From Terriglobia bacterium (GTDB taxonomy: Bacteria; Acidobacteriota; Terriglobia; Terriglobales; Acidobacteriaceae): DNA of 64,000 bases. The stretch's first letter is position 1; every line of letters starts with the position of its first letter. The notes under the pieces were generated by a model that saw nothing but the letters and a program-made list of their open reading frames with translations, was not told where the DNA came from and ran no database searches. A program made the translations under genes and the position numbers. This document shows, piece by piece, positions 9,030 through 18,164 of the stretch. Where the stretch lies: the NCBI GenBank assembly GCA_020072845.1, contig JAIQGF010000003.1, positions 153,343-217,342 of the forward strand, in the 5' to 3' direction.

Positions 9030-9302
9030 ATGCGGGGGCGCTTTCAATTCGTTGTTGCGTCTGCTATAGCCTGCGCAGTGATAGTGATTCTGGTGTCGCC
9101 AACGGTGCCGTTGCCGCTGACCACGGTACCGAGCAACCACAAGGTGCAGCGCCCCGACGTTTCTGTCCATATCACGGCCGTACTTTCGATTACCGGTGTG
9201 TTCGACTCCGGCGTCGTGCATGAGATGGTGCTGATGCGATCGGGACACCCGACTGCCGGCGGCTGCGATATTGTAGACGTGACCACCGCCCGGCTCTGCT
9301 GA
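9030..9302 (+). CDS. Possible small exported protein
   Basis: 90 aa with a signal-peptide-like start: MRGR followed by a hydrophobic core (FVVASAIACAVIVILVSP) and a mature part of ~65 residues with no recognised domain. It begins about 7 bases after a strong -10 box, so it could be translated from a leaderless mRNA; there is no Shine-Dalgarno site. Support is only the signal-like N-terminus and the promoter position. It may equally be part of the untranslated leader of the downstream deacetylase gene. Confidence 0.35.
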   Translation: MRGRFQFVVASAIACAVIVILVSPTVPLPLTTVPSNHKVQRPDVSVHITAVLSITGVFDSGVVHEMVLMRSGHPTAGGCDIVDVTTARLC

Positions 9303-9401
9303 CCGCTCATTTCCGATCCTACCCGGCAGTTTGAGTTTTCCCGCGACTGGGAGGACGAGCAACTGCACAGAACTTTGAGACCACGCAAGTGCCGGAGTCC
9401 A

Positions 9402-10853
9402 ATGGGCATGACGAATCCTGTAGTTGAATACTTCAAGTACGCGTCCGAAGCTCCTCTGCGTTTCCGATCAGCCGGCTCTTTGTCCACGGATTCGGGTTAC
9501 TTTGCTCTTGGACCGCGGATCACCTGCTACGGCAGGACGGGGGCCGGATACCGCTCCAAGCGAGCGGATCAGTTGCTCTGTGACGCTTCGAAGTATTCTT
9601 CGGCTGAGGGAAGCACACTATGCTTGCCGTTCGATCCTGCCGAAGTAGTCGCCAACCTCACCCATGAGCGATATCTGCGCGCTACTGCAAGTGCGTATAC
9701 CACGCGGGAAGAACAGCTCGCGCGGCGGCTGTATTATCTCGTCAGACCTATATTGCGCTTAGGTCTGCGCAGCCGGCTGCAAAAGTACTATTTGCGCAAT
9801 TGGCGCAGGCTTCGTTTCCCGAACTGGCCGGTTGATACGACCGTCGACATGCTGATGAAGAAGCTGCTGGCGCTCGCGGCAAAGGCAGCGGGAGTGGACA
9901 GCGTACCGTTTATCTGGTTTTGGCCGAACGGTCATAGCGCCTGCTCGATCATGACCCACGACGTGGAAGCCGAGTCGGGGAAACAGTTTTGCTCGACCAT
10001 CATGGACATTGACGAGGAATTCAATATTCCGGCTTCGTTTCAGATCGTGCCCGAGCGACGATATGACGTCTCGGATGGTTACATCGCTGGCTTGAAGGCG
10101 AGAGGGTTTGAGGTGAACGTGCAGGATCTGTACCACGATGGCCTGCTGTTCTCGCACTACAAGAAATTCAAGGAGAATGCTGAAAAAATTAATCATTACG
10201 GGCGCGAGTTCGGAGCCGTTGGATTCCGGTCCGCGGTCCTTTATCGGAATCAGGACTGGTTTGACCATTTGGATTTCGAATATGACATGTCGGTTCCGAA
10301 CGTGGCCCACCTGGATCCTCAGCGTGGCGGTTGCTGCACAGTGATGCCGCACTTCATTGGCCGTATGCTCGAGTTGCCGGTAACAACCACCCAGGATCAT
10401 TCACTGTGGCACATCCTGAAGGACTACTCGATCGATCTCTGGCGTCGTCAGATGGATCTGATACGGGAGCAAAACGGGCTGATCAGCTTCATTGTCCATC
10501 CCGACTACCTGTTCGATACGCGTGCCCGGGCGGCGTACAGGTGTTTGCTAGCGGCGCTCAACCAGTTACGATCCGAAAACAACGTCTGGATCGCCCGTCC
10601 CGGTGAAGTGAATCGGTGGTGGCGGCAAAGAAGCGAGATGAAACTCGTTTCGAGAAGTGGACAGTTGGCCATTGAAGGCGAGGGAAGCCATCGGGCGCGT
10701 GTTGCATTCGCCAAGATTCAGGGCGATGACATTGTCTACTCCCTGCTGGAGAATGCTGATTATGGACACGACACAGGATGCGACAATTTGCGTTTGCCGC
10801 AGGGTCTTGGCAGTGACATCGCGAACGCGAACACTTCTGATGCTGCTGATTAG
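9402..10853 (+). CDS. NodB-type polysaccharide deacetylase-like protein (copy 1)
   Basis: About 483 aa from ATG 9402, chosen over TTG 9375 because GGAG at 9394-9397 lies just upstream; ATG 9408 is also possible. The THDVE motif (MTHDVE) stands where NodB enzymes have TFDDG, and a later HDGLLFSH segment could supply metal-binding histidines. The N-terminal ~150 residues are a family-specific region without known function. It is a clear paralogue of the gene at 52527, sharing VPFIWFWP/IPFIWFWP, NQDWF and PQRGGCCTV/PQKGGCCTV. The likely role is sugar N-deacetylation or a related hydrolysis in EPS modification; the true substrate is unknown. It converges with the sugar transferase gene. Confidence 0.75.
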   Translation: MGMTNPVVEYFKYASEAPLRFRSAGSLSTDSGYFALGPRITCYGRTGAGYRSKRADQLLCDASKYSSAEGSTLCLPFDPAEVVANLTHERYLRATASAYTTREEQLARRLYYLVRPILRLGLRSRLQKYYLRNWRRLRFPNWPVDTTVDMLMKKLLALAAKAAGVDSVPFIWFWPNGHSACSIMTHDVEAESGKQFCSTIMDIDEEFNIPASFQIVPERRYDVSDGYIAGLKARGFEVNVQDLYHDGLLFSHYKKFKENAEKINHYGREFGAVGFRSAVLYRNQDWFDHLDFEYDMSVPNVAHLDPQRGGCCTVMPHFIGRMLELPVTTTQDHSLWHILKDYSIDLWRRQMDLIREQNGLISFIVHPDYLFDTRARAAYRCLLAALNQLRSENNVWIARPGEVNRWWRQRSEMKLVSRSGQLAIEGEGSHRARVAFAKIQGDDIVYSLLENADYGHDTGCDNLRLPQGLGSDIANANTSDAAD

Positions 10854-11034
10854 CTGACGGCCGTGAACTCGCGCTGCTCCGGACTCGAGCGTAACGCGGT
10901 ACAGTCACTCTCTCACAGTCCGTTAATAGCAATTGAGTCCCATCAGGACTTAGGTTAGCTGTTTCCTCAAGTCGTAGAGAGTAAGTGCCCGCGCACTTTG
11001 ATGTAAGGCAATCGTGGTGGGCGAGAGGTCGAAG

Positions 11035-12336
11035 CTAGTAGGCGCCGAAGAAGACAGCACGCGGTGTTTGCAGGATGATCTTCAGATCCAACGCGAGCGA
11101 CGCCGTTTCCACGTACTTGAGATCCAGCCGGACCATCTCGTCGAAGCTGGTACGGCTGCGGCCGTGCACCTGCCAGAGTCCGGTGATGCCAGGCTTGGCG
11201 GCGAGCATACGACGGCGGTGCCAAGTCTCGTAGCGATCAACTTCATAAGGCATCGCCGGCCGTGGTCCCACCAGTGACATTTCTCCCCGCAACACATTGA
11301 AGAACTGAGGGATCTCATCCAAACTCGTCTTCCGCAGCAAGTGGCCGAACGGCGTTACTCGTGGGTCCTTGGTGAGCTTGTAAACGCCGTTGCCGTTGCT
11401 GTCGGTATGGAGGACGTCGTTAGCGCCGGCGATAAATCGCGTGACATATTCCTTGTGAATGTTGTGGTCGCAGTTGGCATACATGGATCGGAACTTCAAG
11501 AGCGTGAAGTTGTGGCCATACTGCCCGACGCGGGTCTGCCGGATCAACACTGGTCCTTTGGAAGTGAGCTTGACTGCGACCGCAACCAGCACAATAACCG
11601 GCGAGAGCAGCAACAGGGCGATCGCGCTCCCGACCAGATCGATGGCCCGTTTTAACCAAGAGCTGGTCGCGTCCGATCGCATGGGGTGGGTGATATCGGG
11701 ATAGAACGTCAGGTCCGCTTTCCTGGCCGCATCGCCGTTGGGAGGCTCCGGAAACACGTGGATCGAAATCCTGACGTGACTTTCCTGCTCGGCTGGGATC
11801 AGTTTACCCACCAGGCCGGTGAATTTCGCAAGCAGGACGTTCATTGCCACCGAGGGCTCATCTGCAATCTCGGTGAATAGGACCGCCATAATCGAGCCCG
11901 TCTTGTACCAGCCGACGAGGTCGGTGTCGCGGGTTGACGACAGCAAAGCTTCGGCAAGGCACGCCGGGACGCTATCGCGTCCGCCATTCGCGAACCGTGC
12001 GCCACCCTCCACCAGCATGACCAGAAACGGTTTGCCCGAACGCTCGCTCCGCTTGCGTTCCAGACAGAGAAAACGAAGGAACTCGTCTTCGCTCACAAAG
12101 GACCGCTTGCTGAGAGCCGTATTCTGATTGCCGTTGTAGGTGGCGGAGAACAACTCGTCCGTAGGATATTGCCGCGGCTGCTCCAAGCTGCCGGATACGC
12201 GACCTTCGCCTTGCGTACCCTGGTCAGGATTCACACCTGTGCTCTCACCCTTTATCGATTCGGACTGTGACCCTGCCGACAGCCCCTGCTTCCGGCTGTG
12301 CGCCATCCCGCGGGCATTGCGCCCTGTTGTCGCCAA
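11035..12336 (-). CDS. Undecaprenyl-phosphate sugar phosphotransferase (priming enzyme) with extra N-terminal domain
   Basis: The C-terminal ~200 residues are a bacterial sugar transferase (WcaJ/ExoY/PssZ type): one membrane segment (IDLVGSAIALLLLSPVIVLV), then TSKGPVLIRQTRVG, LKFRSM, RKTSLDEIPQF, MSLVGPRP and KPGITGLWQV. It transfers sugar-1-phosphate from a nucleotide sugar to undecaprenyl phosphate, starting the repeat unit at the inner membrane. The N-terminal ~220 residues resemble a degenerate GGDEF/cyclase-like fold (FLVMLVEGG, RDTDLVGWYKTGSIMAVLF) without a GGDEF motif, perhaps a regulatory domain. The TTG start at 12336 is preferred because GGGGAGGG lies 7 bases upstream; ATG 12306 is the alternative, and the frame is open to 12384. 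Confidence 0.88.
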   Translation of the reverse strand: MATTGRNARGMAHSRKQGLSAGSQSESIKGESTGVNPDQGTQGEGRVSGSLEQPRQYPTDELFSATYNGNQNTALSKRSFVSEDEFLRFLCLERKRSERSGKPFLVMLVEGGARFANGGRDSVPACLAEALLSSTRDTDLVGWYKTGSIMAVLFTEIADEPSVAMNVLLAKFTGLVGKLIPAEQESHVRISIHVFPEPPNGDAARKADLTFYPDITHPMRSDATSSWLKRAIDLVGSAIALLLLSPVIVLVAVAVKLTSKGPVLIRQTRVGQYGHNFTLLKFRSMYANCDHNIHKEYVTRFIAGANDVLHTDSNGNGVYKLTKDPRVTPFGHLLRKTSLDEIPQFFNVLRGEMSLVGPRPAMPYEVDRYETWHRRRMLAAKPGITGLWQVHGRSRTSFDEMVRLDLKYVETASLALDLKIILQTPRAVFFGAY

Positions 12337-12460
12337 GCTGCTCCCTCCCCCTGTTGTCCCAAAAACTTCCGTCTCAGATTGCAACTACTTGGCTTGCTAC
12401 CAGTGCTAGAGCAACTTCGTTACCATGTGTCCGCCTGGCAACATCCAATGCAAGTTGCTG

Positions 12461-12487
12461 ATTCAGTGATCTTTCCCTGCACTGAAT
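12461..12487. repeat. Inverted repeat ATTCAGTG / CACTGAAT
   Basis: Perfect 8-bp arms at 12461-12468 and 12480-12487 with an 11-base spacer, located ~130 bp upstream of the sugar transferase start. There is no T-run, so a regulator site or mRNA hairpin is more likely than an intrinsic terminator. Confidence 0.5.
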
Positions 12488-12504
12488 GCGGATATCAACT
12501 GTCG

Positions 12505-12521
12505 TCCGACAATTTGTCGGA
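12505..12521. repeat. Palindrome TCCGACA-ATT-TGTCGGA
   Basis: Perfect 7-bp arms around a 3-base centre, the kind of compact dyad bound by dimeric regulators. It lies in the same intergenic region as the inverted repeat at 12461-12487, about 170 bp upstream of the sugar transferase gene. Confidence 0.5.
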
Positions 12522-12706
12522 GTGAAAAACGTTGCACCAAGGGGAGGAACATGCTCCGGCAGCGCCTAACTTCACTGCCGACAATCAGATTCATAGCCTT
12601 AAGCAAGATCGAGATCGCATAAACCGCGCACTTTCTCTGGCTTAAGTGTATGACTCCTCGCACTCCACCTTCGTGCCATGCGACCTACGGGTTCAAGACC
12701 ATGGCC

Positions 12707-13630
12707 TTAGGGCTTGGCGGCGGTTTGAGGGGGATGTCCATAGCCGCCGTATCCCTTGTAGTAGGAACCGTTGTAACCCGAAGCCGGCGTAGCCTGGTTC
12801 AGAACCACCCCGACGATCGCCTTCTCACGGAATTCCCGAGCGGCTCGCTGCGCCTGTTCAGCAGGAGTGCTGCCGGAGCGCACGACGAGCAGTACACCGT
12901 CGCAATATTCCGCCAACATGCTGGCATCAGCCACCGGAACTGCGGGAGGCGAGTCAATTACGATCCAATCGAAGTTCGGTGCCAACTGCTGCAGCAGGGT
13001 TTTGCAGCGGCCGTTGGCAATCAACTCCGCTGGGTTCGCTACCTCCGTGCCCCCGGGGATAAAGAACAGCCCGTCCAGGGGGCCGCGTTGCAGAACCGCG
13101 TACTCATCGGCCGTTCCATGAAGGTAGTCAGTCATTCCCGGAGTTGCCCGCGCTCCCAGGCATTCGTGCAAGGATGCGCGGCGCAGATCGCCGTCAATCA
13201 GCAATACCCGGCGACCGTGCTGCCGGGCGAGGGCCTGGGCGAGGTTGGCGGAGACAAACGACTTGCCTTCACCGGGCAAAGCGCTACCCACCAAAACGAC
13301 TTTGAGCGGGCGTTTCTCACGGATCTGGAACAAGCGCGAACGGAGGGTTCGGAATTCCTCCATTCCCACTTCGTAGTGTTTGGAAGAGTCAAAAAACAAC
13401 ATCGACTTCGGGTCAGGCTTCCATGGCGCCGGGACACAACCGGCGATGCCGGATTCCATCTTGCCCGGTCTCAAAGTGGGAAGTTGAGGTTCCACGGCGG
13501 CAGGAACTGAGGCGGCCGGCACCTCGCCGGGCAGGACTGGAATTGCCAGTTCACTAGCCGACAGTTCTCCCGGCTGGGCCGACTTGCGCTCCTGCTCTGC
13601 TTTCTGTAATGCCTCGTGAATGCGGCTCAT
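12707..13630 (-). CDS. Tyrosine-protein kinase (BY-kinase, CpsD/CapB-like cytoplasmic type)
   Basis: 307 aa. Walker A is ALPGEGKS near 117-124, Walker A' is LLIDGD at 143-148 and Walker B is WIVIDSPP near 222-229: the set of bacterial tyrosine kinases. The C-terminal tail carries a tyrosine cluster (SYYKGYGGYG), the usual autophosphorylation region. The N-terminal ~80 residues begin MSRIHEALQKAEQE, typical of exosortase-associated EPS kinases. It would act with the separate Wzz-like protein at 14578 to control chain length and export. Its start overlaps the end of the AAA ATPase gene by 4 bp. Confidence 0.9.
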   Translation of the reverse strand: MSRIHEALQKAEQERKSAQPGELSASELAIPVLPGEVPAASVPAAVEPQLPTLRPGKMESGIAGCVPAPWKPDPKSMLFFDSSKHYEVGMEEFRTLRSRLFQIREKRPLKVVLVGSALPGEGKSFVSANLAQALARQHGRRVLLIDGDLRRASLHECLGARATPGMTDYLHGTADEYAVLQRGPLDGLFFIPGGTEVANPAELIANGRCKTLLQQLAPNFDWIVIDSPPAVPVADASMLAEYCDGVLLVVRSGSTPAEQAQRAAREFREKAIVGVVLNQATPASGYNGSYYKGYGGYGHPPQTAAKP

Positions 13631-14574
13631 CTGATTTTCCTGTCAATTGCGTGAATCGCGGCGTCACGCACTGTCTCCGTGGAACCGAGCGAAGTCCGCA
13701 GCGCGTCGATGAGGCGCCGCGTCTCGCCATCGCCATCGGACCGGATGGGAGGTATGGGCGAAACTACATCCAGCTCGAACTCGCGCGCGACGGTGTTGAT
13801 TGTCTCGGGTGCGATGGGCTGCTGGCGGTCCACGAACCCGCTGATCAGAGCGTGTTCGCAGAGCAGATTGACGACTCGCGGGATGCCTTGCGAATACTCG
13901 AAGATCTTACTCACCGCTTCCGGACTAAAGATCGGCTCGCCATTCGCGCCGGCGATCCGCAAGCGTTGCGCGATGTAAGCACCGGTGTCGGTCAAGGTCA
14001 GCGGATGCGTACGGCAACGAAGGGTAATGCGCTGCCGCAGTTGGCGCAGGTTGGCGTCGCGCAGCTTCTGTTCGAGCTCCGGTTGCCCGGAAAGAATGAT
14101 CTGCAACAGCTTTTCCGTGGAAGTCTCCAGATTGGTCAGCAGCCGGATCTCTTCCAGCAGCTCCAAGGAAAGATTCTGGGCTTCATCGATGACCAGAACG
14201 GCGGTTTCGCCGTCCCGGTAACGATCGAGCAGCCAGTGGTTCAAGCGCTGCAGCATCTCCGCCTTGTCGCGCGATTCGGTCGTCAGGCCAAAATCGTTCA
14301 GCATGAACTCGAAGAACTGGGGAACATCGAGCCGAGGATTGAACATGAACGCGGTCGAGATTCGGTTGGTGCGCAGCCAGTCCATGAGCCGGTTCAAGAG
14401 CGTGGTCTTGCCGGTCCCGACCTCACCCGTCAGCAGAATGAATCCCTTGCGCCTCTGCACGCCGTAGGCCAAGGACGAGAGCGCCTCATGAACCTGCCGC
14501 GTTGGGTAGAGGAATCGCGGGTCAGGGTTGACGTTAAACGGATTGGCGCGGAGCCGATAAAATGCCTTGTACAT
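13627..14574 (-). CDS. AAA ATPase, ExeA-like / XrtA-associated type
   Basis: 315 aa beginning MYKAFYRLRANPFNVNPDP, the characteristic start of the general-secretion ExeA-like ATPases found in PEP-CTERM/exosortase EPS operons. Walker A is GEVGTGKTT at 50-58 and Walker B is LVIDEAQN at 127-134; the GIPRVVNLLCE segment belongs to the C-terminal helical subdomain. There is no peptidoglycan-binding domain, unlike ExeA itself. It lies between the chain-length gene (3 bp away) and the kinase gene (4-bp overlap), so a role in driving or regulating polymer export is likely; the exact role is unknown. Confidence 0.9.
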   Translation of the reverse strand: MYKAFYRLRANPFNVNPDPRFLYPTRQVHEALSSLAYGVQRRKGFILLTGEVGTGKTTLLNRLMDWLRTNRISTAFMFNPRLDVPQFFEFMLNDFGLTTESRDKAEMLQRLNHWLLDRYRDGETAVLVIDEAQNLSLELLEEIRLLTNLETSTEKLLQIILSGQPELEQKLRDANLRQLRQRITLRCRTHPLTLTDTGAYIAQRLRIAGANGEPIFSPEAVSKIFEYSQGIPRVVNLLCEHALISGFVDRQQPIAPETINTVAREFELDVVSPIPPIRSDGDGETRRLIDALRTSLGSTETVRDAAIHAIDRKIR

Positions 14575-14577
14575 TGG

Positions 14578-16122
14578 TTAAGCCCCCAGCACTTGTCGCG
14601 CGCGACTTGGTTCGCGACTCGATCGCGGTTTTCCCTTCGGCGCGCGGCGTGCGGCAGCGGCCCCGACCGGCGGCACCATGGCCAGCGTCGGAAGCTTCAA
14701 GTAATATTCGACGTCGCTCTCGGTGCGCACGGACTTATCGCGGAATTCGAGAATCGCAACCGAAGCGAGACCGAATCCGAACCCTCCCAGAACGCCGAAG
14801 GCGGCAAACTGCCATCGCTTAGGAAAGGCCGGCGTTTCAGGAAGATTCGGTGGATCCATGACGCGAAACTGCTCGCCCTGTTGGCGGCGTTCGAGATTGG
14901 TCGCCATCTCGGATTGGGTCTTCTTGTTCAGCAGGTCGTCATAGTTTTTTTGCGCGGTCGTGTAATCACGCGTCAGCGATTTGTATTCCTCCTCAACTCT
15001 TGGACTCAACTGCACGCGGGATTGATAGAGTCCGATTTGCTGGCGGATGCGTTGTTGCTCCGAGGAGCGCTCTTTCACAACGCTTTCCAACTGGTGGATC
15101 TGCAGCCGCAACTGCTGCAGCTCCGGAGGTTGGCTTAACCCGGCTTTGTTGGCATCCTTGGAGACGACGTCGCCGGCGGAAGCGCTCTCGCTGATCGTCT
15201 TCTTGAGCTTCGCAATCTCGCTTTTCAGCTTGATAATGTCAGGATGATCTTCGGTGTACTTGCTCTGCAGGGTGACCAGCTGTGATTGCAACAAAGACAA
15301 CTGGTGTTCCAGCGTGTCCGCGTTAAGACCGACCCGGGTTGCACGCCAGGCGGCGGTCTGCTGGGCCAGCAGGGACTCGGAATAGGTCTTGTCCTGCTGG
15401 GCGCGAGCCAGCGCCTGGGTGGTCGCCTCGAGTTGGGCGTTGAGCGTCGCCAGCATGCTCAGGTTGGTTTGCTCCTGTTCAGGAAGCTGGCCGGTATATT
15501 TCATCTTGAACTGGGCCAGCTTGGAATCTTGATCGTCAAGCTTGCGCTTGGCCTCGTCGAGTTGGCTGCTCAGGAAGTCGGTCGTCCCCACCAACCCCTG
15601 CTCGCGCGCTTTGAGGTTTTCCGACACGAACATGGAGGTGATCTCGGCGCAAATCTGCTGCGCCAACCGGGCATTCTTGGCGGTGAAGCTGATGGAAAAA
15701 CCGGGCATATCGCCACGCCGGGCGTCGTTGGCGCGAATTGGCGTAACCGTGATCAGCTTGCGCATGCGGTCCACCAACTCTTCCATGGGCACCTTGCCCT
15801 GGTCGTCTTTGAATAACCCGAACCGCTCGATCATCGGTTGCAGTCGCGTGCGACTGAGGATCTGTTCTTGCATGGTCGCCAGGCGGCCATTCAAATCCTC
15901 GGTCACCACGGATTTCACGAAGGTGTCAGGCACTTTTTGCTGATCCACTAACACAGTTGTCTGCGACGTGTAGCGATTCGGAATTATGAGCGATATCAGA
16001 ACCGCGAGAAGAGGGCCGATCACGATCGGAAGAACAAGCCACCACACCCGCCGGCGAGCTATCGCCAGGTAGTCGTGCAGGTTGAGTTCGCGATCACCTA
16101 ACATTCCATTCCTCACGTTCAT
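14578..16122 (-). CDS. Wzz-family polysaccharide chain-length determinant
   Basis: 514 aa. A transmembrane helix near residues 29-50 (WWLVLPIVIGPLLAVLISLI) is followed by a large periplasmic region with long coiled coil (about 170-400) and a second helix near 433-455 (FGVLGGFGFGLASVAIL), the GNVR/Wzz topology. There is no fused kinase; the cytoplasmic kinase is separate (12707). It sets chain length and links polymerisation to export. An alternative ATG is six codons downstream. It starts 13 bp after the end of the beta-barrel gene. Confidence 0.9.
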   Translation of the reverse strand: MNVRNGMLGDRELNLHDYLAIARRRVWWLVLPIVIGPLLAVLISLIIPNRYTSQTTVLVDQQKVPDTFVKSVVTEDLNGRLATMQEQILSRTRLQPMIERFGLFKDDQGKVPMEELVDRMRKLITVTPIRANDARRGDMPGFSISFTAKNARLAQQICAEITSMFVSENLKAREQGLVGTTDFLSSQLDEAKRKLDDQDSKLAQFKMKYTGQLPEQEQTNLSMLATLNAQLEATTQALARAQQDKTYSESLLAQQTAAWRATRVGLNADTLEHQLSLLQSQLVTLQSKYTEDHPDIIKLKSEIAKLKKTISESASAGDVVSKDANKAGLSQPPELQQLRLQIHQLESVVKERSSEQQRIRQQIGLYQSRVQLSPRVEEEYKSLTRDYTTAQKNYDDLLNKKTQSEMATNLERRQQGEQFRVMDPPNLPETPAFPKRWQFAAFGVLGGFGFGLASVAILEFRDKSVRTESDVEYYLKLPTLAMVPPVGAAAARRAPKGKPRSSREPSRARQVLGA

Positions 16123-16135
16123 GCTTGCGCGGCCC

Positions 16136-17545
16136 TCATTCCATCCGGATGGGCCGGAATCCCCAGTCGAAGCCTACAGTGAAGAGGTGCCGAATGCTCT
16201 GGTCGCCGCACGTTGGACAAAACAACAGTCCGGCCTGCCGCTGGAACGAATAGCTGGCAAACACGCCACTGTACAAACCCAGTTGGCGTTCCACACCGGT
16301 GTTGGCGAAGAAAGTCGAGTAGGAACTACCATTGATCAGACCCGAGTTGTGCGAGTAGCCGACGCTGGTGGTGGTGAGCCAGCGGCGCAGGAACGGCCGA
16401 GAGAACCCGCCGGATACGACATCGCTATTGGCGCCAGGCTGGACACCCGAGCCGGCCGTGACGTTGCGTGCATAGGCCGCCGTGAAATCCATGCGATGGG
16501 CCAGGTAGTGCAGGTTCGCCTGTGCATTCCATAAAGTGAGATCTTGCGACTGGACGGCAGTGTCTACCTCCGAGATGCCGCCGCCGCCACCCAGCTGCAA
16601 GCTCAAACGGCCGGTGACACGCCGCCCGTACGCCAATTGCGCGACGTGATTGCGCGTCCGGGTATGCAGATCCAAATACCCATATTGCGTGAAACCATAG
16701 CTAATACCGACGGTGTCGCGGGCGGTGAGATTGCGGCTGTATCCGACGCTGCCCCCCTCTTGGTTGCTTTCAATCAGGTTCCCGTCGGGCGATCGAAGGA
16801 TGCCGTAGTTCCCAATGACGGTCACGGTGCTGTGCGCGTCGAGATGGTAATCGGTTTCGACCACGGCGGTGTTGCTCACCTGCGATCCAACCTGCGTCAG
16901 CAGATTCTGCGCCGGTACTAGGGTGGGATTCAGGCCAGCGAGGTTGGCGCCACCGGCGAGGGCGGCGGGACCGATGACGGCAGCAGCCGCATTCGCACCT
17001 CCGCCGAAAGCGGAGCTCGAGGTATAACCGACTTGATCGCTGAAGAACAGCGACCAACGGCGGAAATCCAATCTCTCCGTTAGGCCAAAGAGCTGGAAGT
17101 TAGAGGATCGCCCGCCGAGTATGGCGACGTTGCTCCCATTGGCATTGAACATTCCGCCGCCCTGGTACCGCATGGTAAACAACTGGCTGCGGGAAACGCG
17201 CTGCAACTCGAATTCGCCGGTGATGCTGCTCACCGTGCCCACGTCGGAATCCGGCACGAAAACGTTGGGATTCGAATCCACGGTTTGCGCGAAATGCAGT
17301 TTCGGCAAAAAGAAACTGGGCAGATCGGGCCTGCCGAGGGTCAGTGTCTGGGCACCGGTCAGCGGACGGGTGTCGGGCGTCATGGTCGGGCCAGCTTGAT
17401 CAGGCGCGGCCACTGCAGGGGCGTCGTGCTGGTACACCGGCGGCTCCGGAACGGCCGGGGCATCGGCTTTGTCCTGCGCTGATGCGCCGGTGAACAAAGC
17501 CAGCCACAACAGACAACCAACTTGCCATCGAGTGTGATACATCAT
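16136..17545 (-). CDS. Outer-membrane beta-barrel protein, EPS-system type
   Basis: About 469 aa from ATG 17545. Three ATGs lie in tandem (17548, 17545, 17542) after AAAGGA, which argues against the upstream in-frame GTG. A signal peptide is present (CLLWLALFTGASAQ). The rest is rich in alternating aromatic and polar residues and ends RPIRME after many probable beta-strands. This matches the putative outer-membrane barrel proteins found between export and chain-length genes in exosortase-linked EPS loci. The role may be passage of polymer through the outer membrane. Its 5' end abuts the export gene. Confidence 0.8.
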   Translation of the reverse strand: MMYHTRWQVGCLLWLALFTGASAQDKADAPAVPEPPVYQHDAPAVAAPDQAGPTMTPDTRPLTGAQTLTLGRPDLPSFFLPKLHFAQTVDSNPNVFVPDSDVGTVSSITGEFELQRVSRSQLFTMRYQGGGMFNANGSNVAILGGRSSNFQLFGLTERLDFRRWSLFFSDQVGYTSSSAFGGGANAAAAVIGPAALAGGANLAGLNPTLVPAQNLLTQVGSQVSNTAVVETDYHLDAHSTVTVIGNYGILRSPDGNLIESNQEGGSVGYSRNLTARDTVGISYGFTQYGYLDLHTRTRNHVAQLAYGRRVTGRLSLQLGGGGGISEVDTAVQSQDLTLWNAQANLHYLAHRMDFTAAYARNVTAGSGVQPGANSDVVSGGFSRPFLRRWLTTTSVGYSHNSGLINGSSYSTFFANTGVERQLGLYSGVFASYSFQRQAGLLFCPTCGDQSIRHLFTVGFDWGFRPIRME

Positions 17546-17555
17546 CATCGTCCTT

Positions 17556-18164
17556 TCACGGCACCACGATCGTGTCACCGGGTTTCAAAAGGATGTTCTG
17601 CTCCGCATTCCGGCCTTTCACGACGTCGTGGTAATTGAACGGCAACTTGCTCTGCTTGCCGTTTTCGACTCGTAGGACATACATGTTCTTGGAGTTTGCA
17701 AACTGCGTAAACCCACCCGCGCTGGACAAGCCCTGGAGCACAGTGATGTTCGACACCAGAGGATACGCACCGGCCTTAGTCACCTCTCCAATTACGAAAT
17801 AGCGGCGGCTGTTCACCTGAGTGACGACAACCGTGACGCGGGGCTGTTCCAGGTACTTCTTCAGCCTGTCCGTAACCTGGGCTGCGAGTTGGGTCGCAGT
17901 CAACCCGGCTGCTTGGACGTCGTTCAGCAGAGGGAGGGAAATCTTCCCATCGGGGCGGACCGGGACGGTAGCCGACATCTCGGCTTCTTTCCAGACGTTT
18001 ACGTTCAACATATCTTCCGCACCAATGATGTAGTCAGAATCATGGGTGGCCGCTACGGCAGCCGCCGGCGGCTTGTCATCTCCAGGGTTGCCAGCCCAGA
18101 CCAGTCCAGTGGCGGCAAGTAGCAGCGCCAAGACCAACGTCGCAGGGAACACTCGGGACTTCAT
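17556..18164 (-). CDS. Polysaccharide export protein, Wza/BexD family
   Basis: 202 aa, at the short end for Wza-like proteins. Signal peptide: LVLALLLAATGLVWAG. Then comes the Poly_export domain (DYIIGAEDMLNVNVW, VRPDGKISLPLLNDV, GLTATQLAAQV) and one SLBB-like domain (YFVIGEVTKAGAYPL, LSSAGGFTQFA). There is no lipobox cysteine at the cleavage site, so it may be periplasmic or interact with the separate beta-barrel protein. SD is GAGGAG. The start overlaps the regulator stop by 4 bp. Confidence 0.93.
   Translation of the reverse strand: MKSRVFPATLVLALLLAATGLVWAGNPGDDKPPAAAVAATHDSDYIIGAEDMLNVNVWKEAEMSATVPVRPDGKISLPLLNDVQAAGLTATQLAAQVTDRLKKYLEQPRVTVVVTQVNSRRYFVIGEVTKAGAYPLVSNITVLQGLSSAGGFTQFANSKNMYVLRVENGKQSKLPFNYHDVVKGRNAEQNILLKPGDTIVVP

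Larger units (their letters stand above)
12337..12706. other. Intergenic region with two inverted repeats
   Basis: 370 bases between the BY-kinase stop and the sugar transferase start, both minus strand. I see no coding frame of interest. It holds an 8-bp inverted repeat at 12461-12487 and a 7-bp palindrome at 12505-12521; either could be an operator or an RNA hairpin. No U-rich terminator tract follows either one. Confidence 0.6.

Noticed and set aside
13609..15138. 509-codon plus-strand frame
   Set aside because: Antisense shadow of the AAA ATPase and Wzz genes; no recognisable domain.
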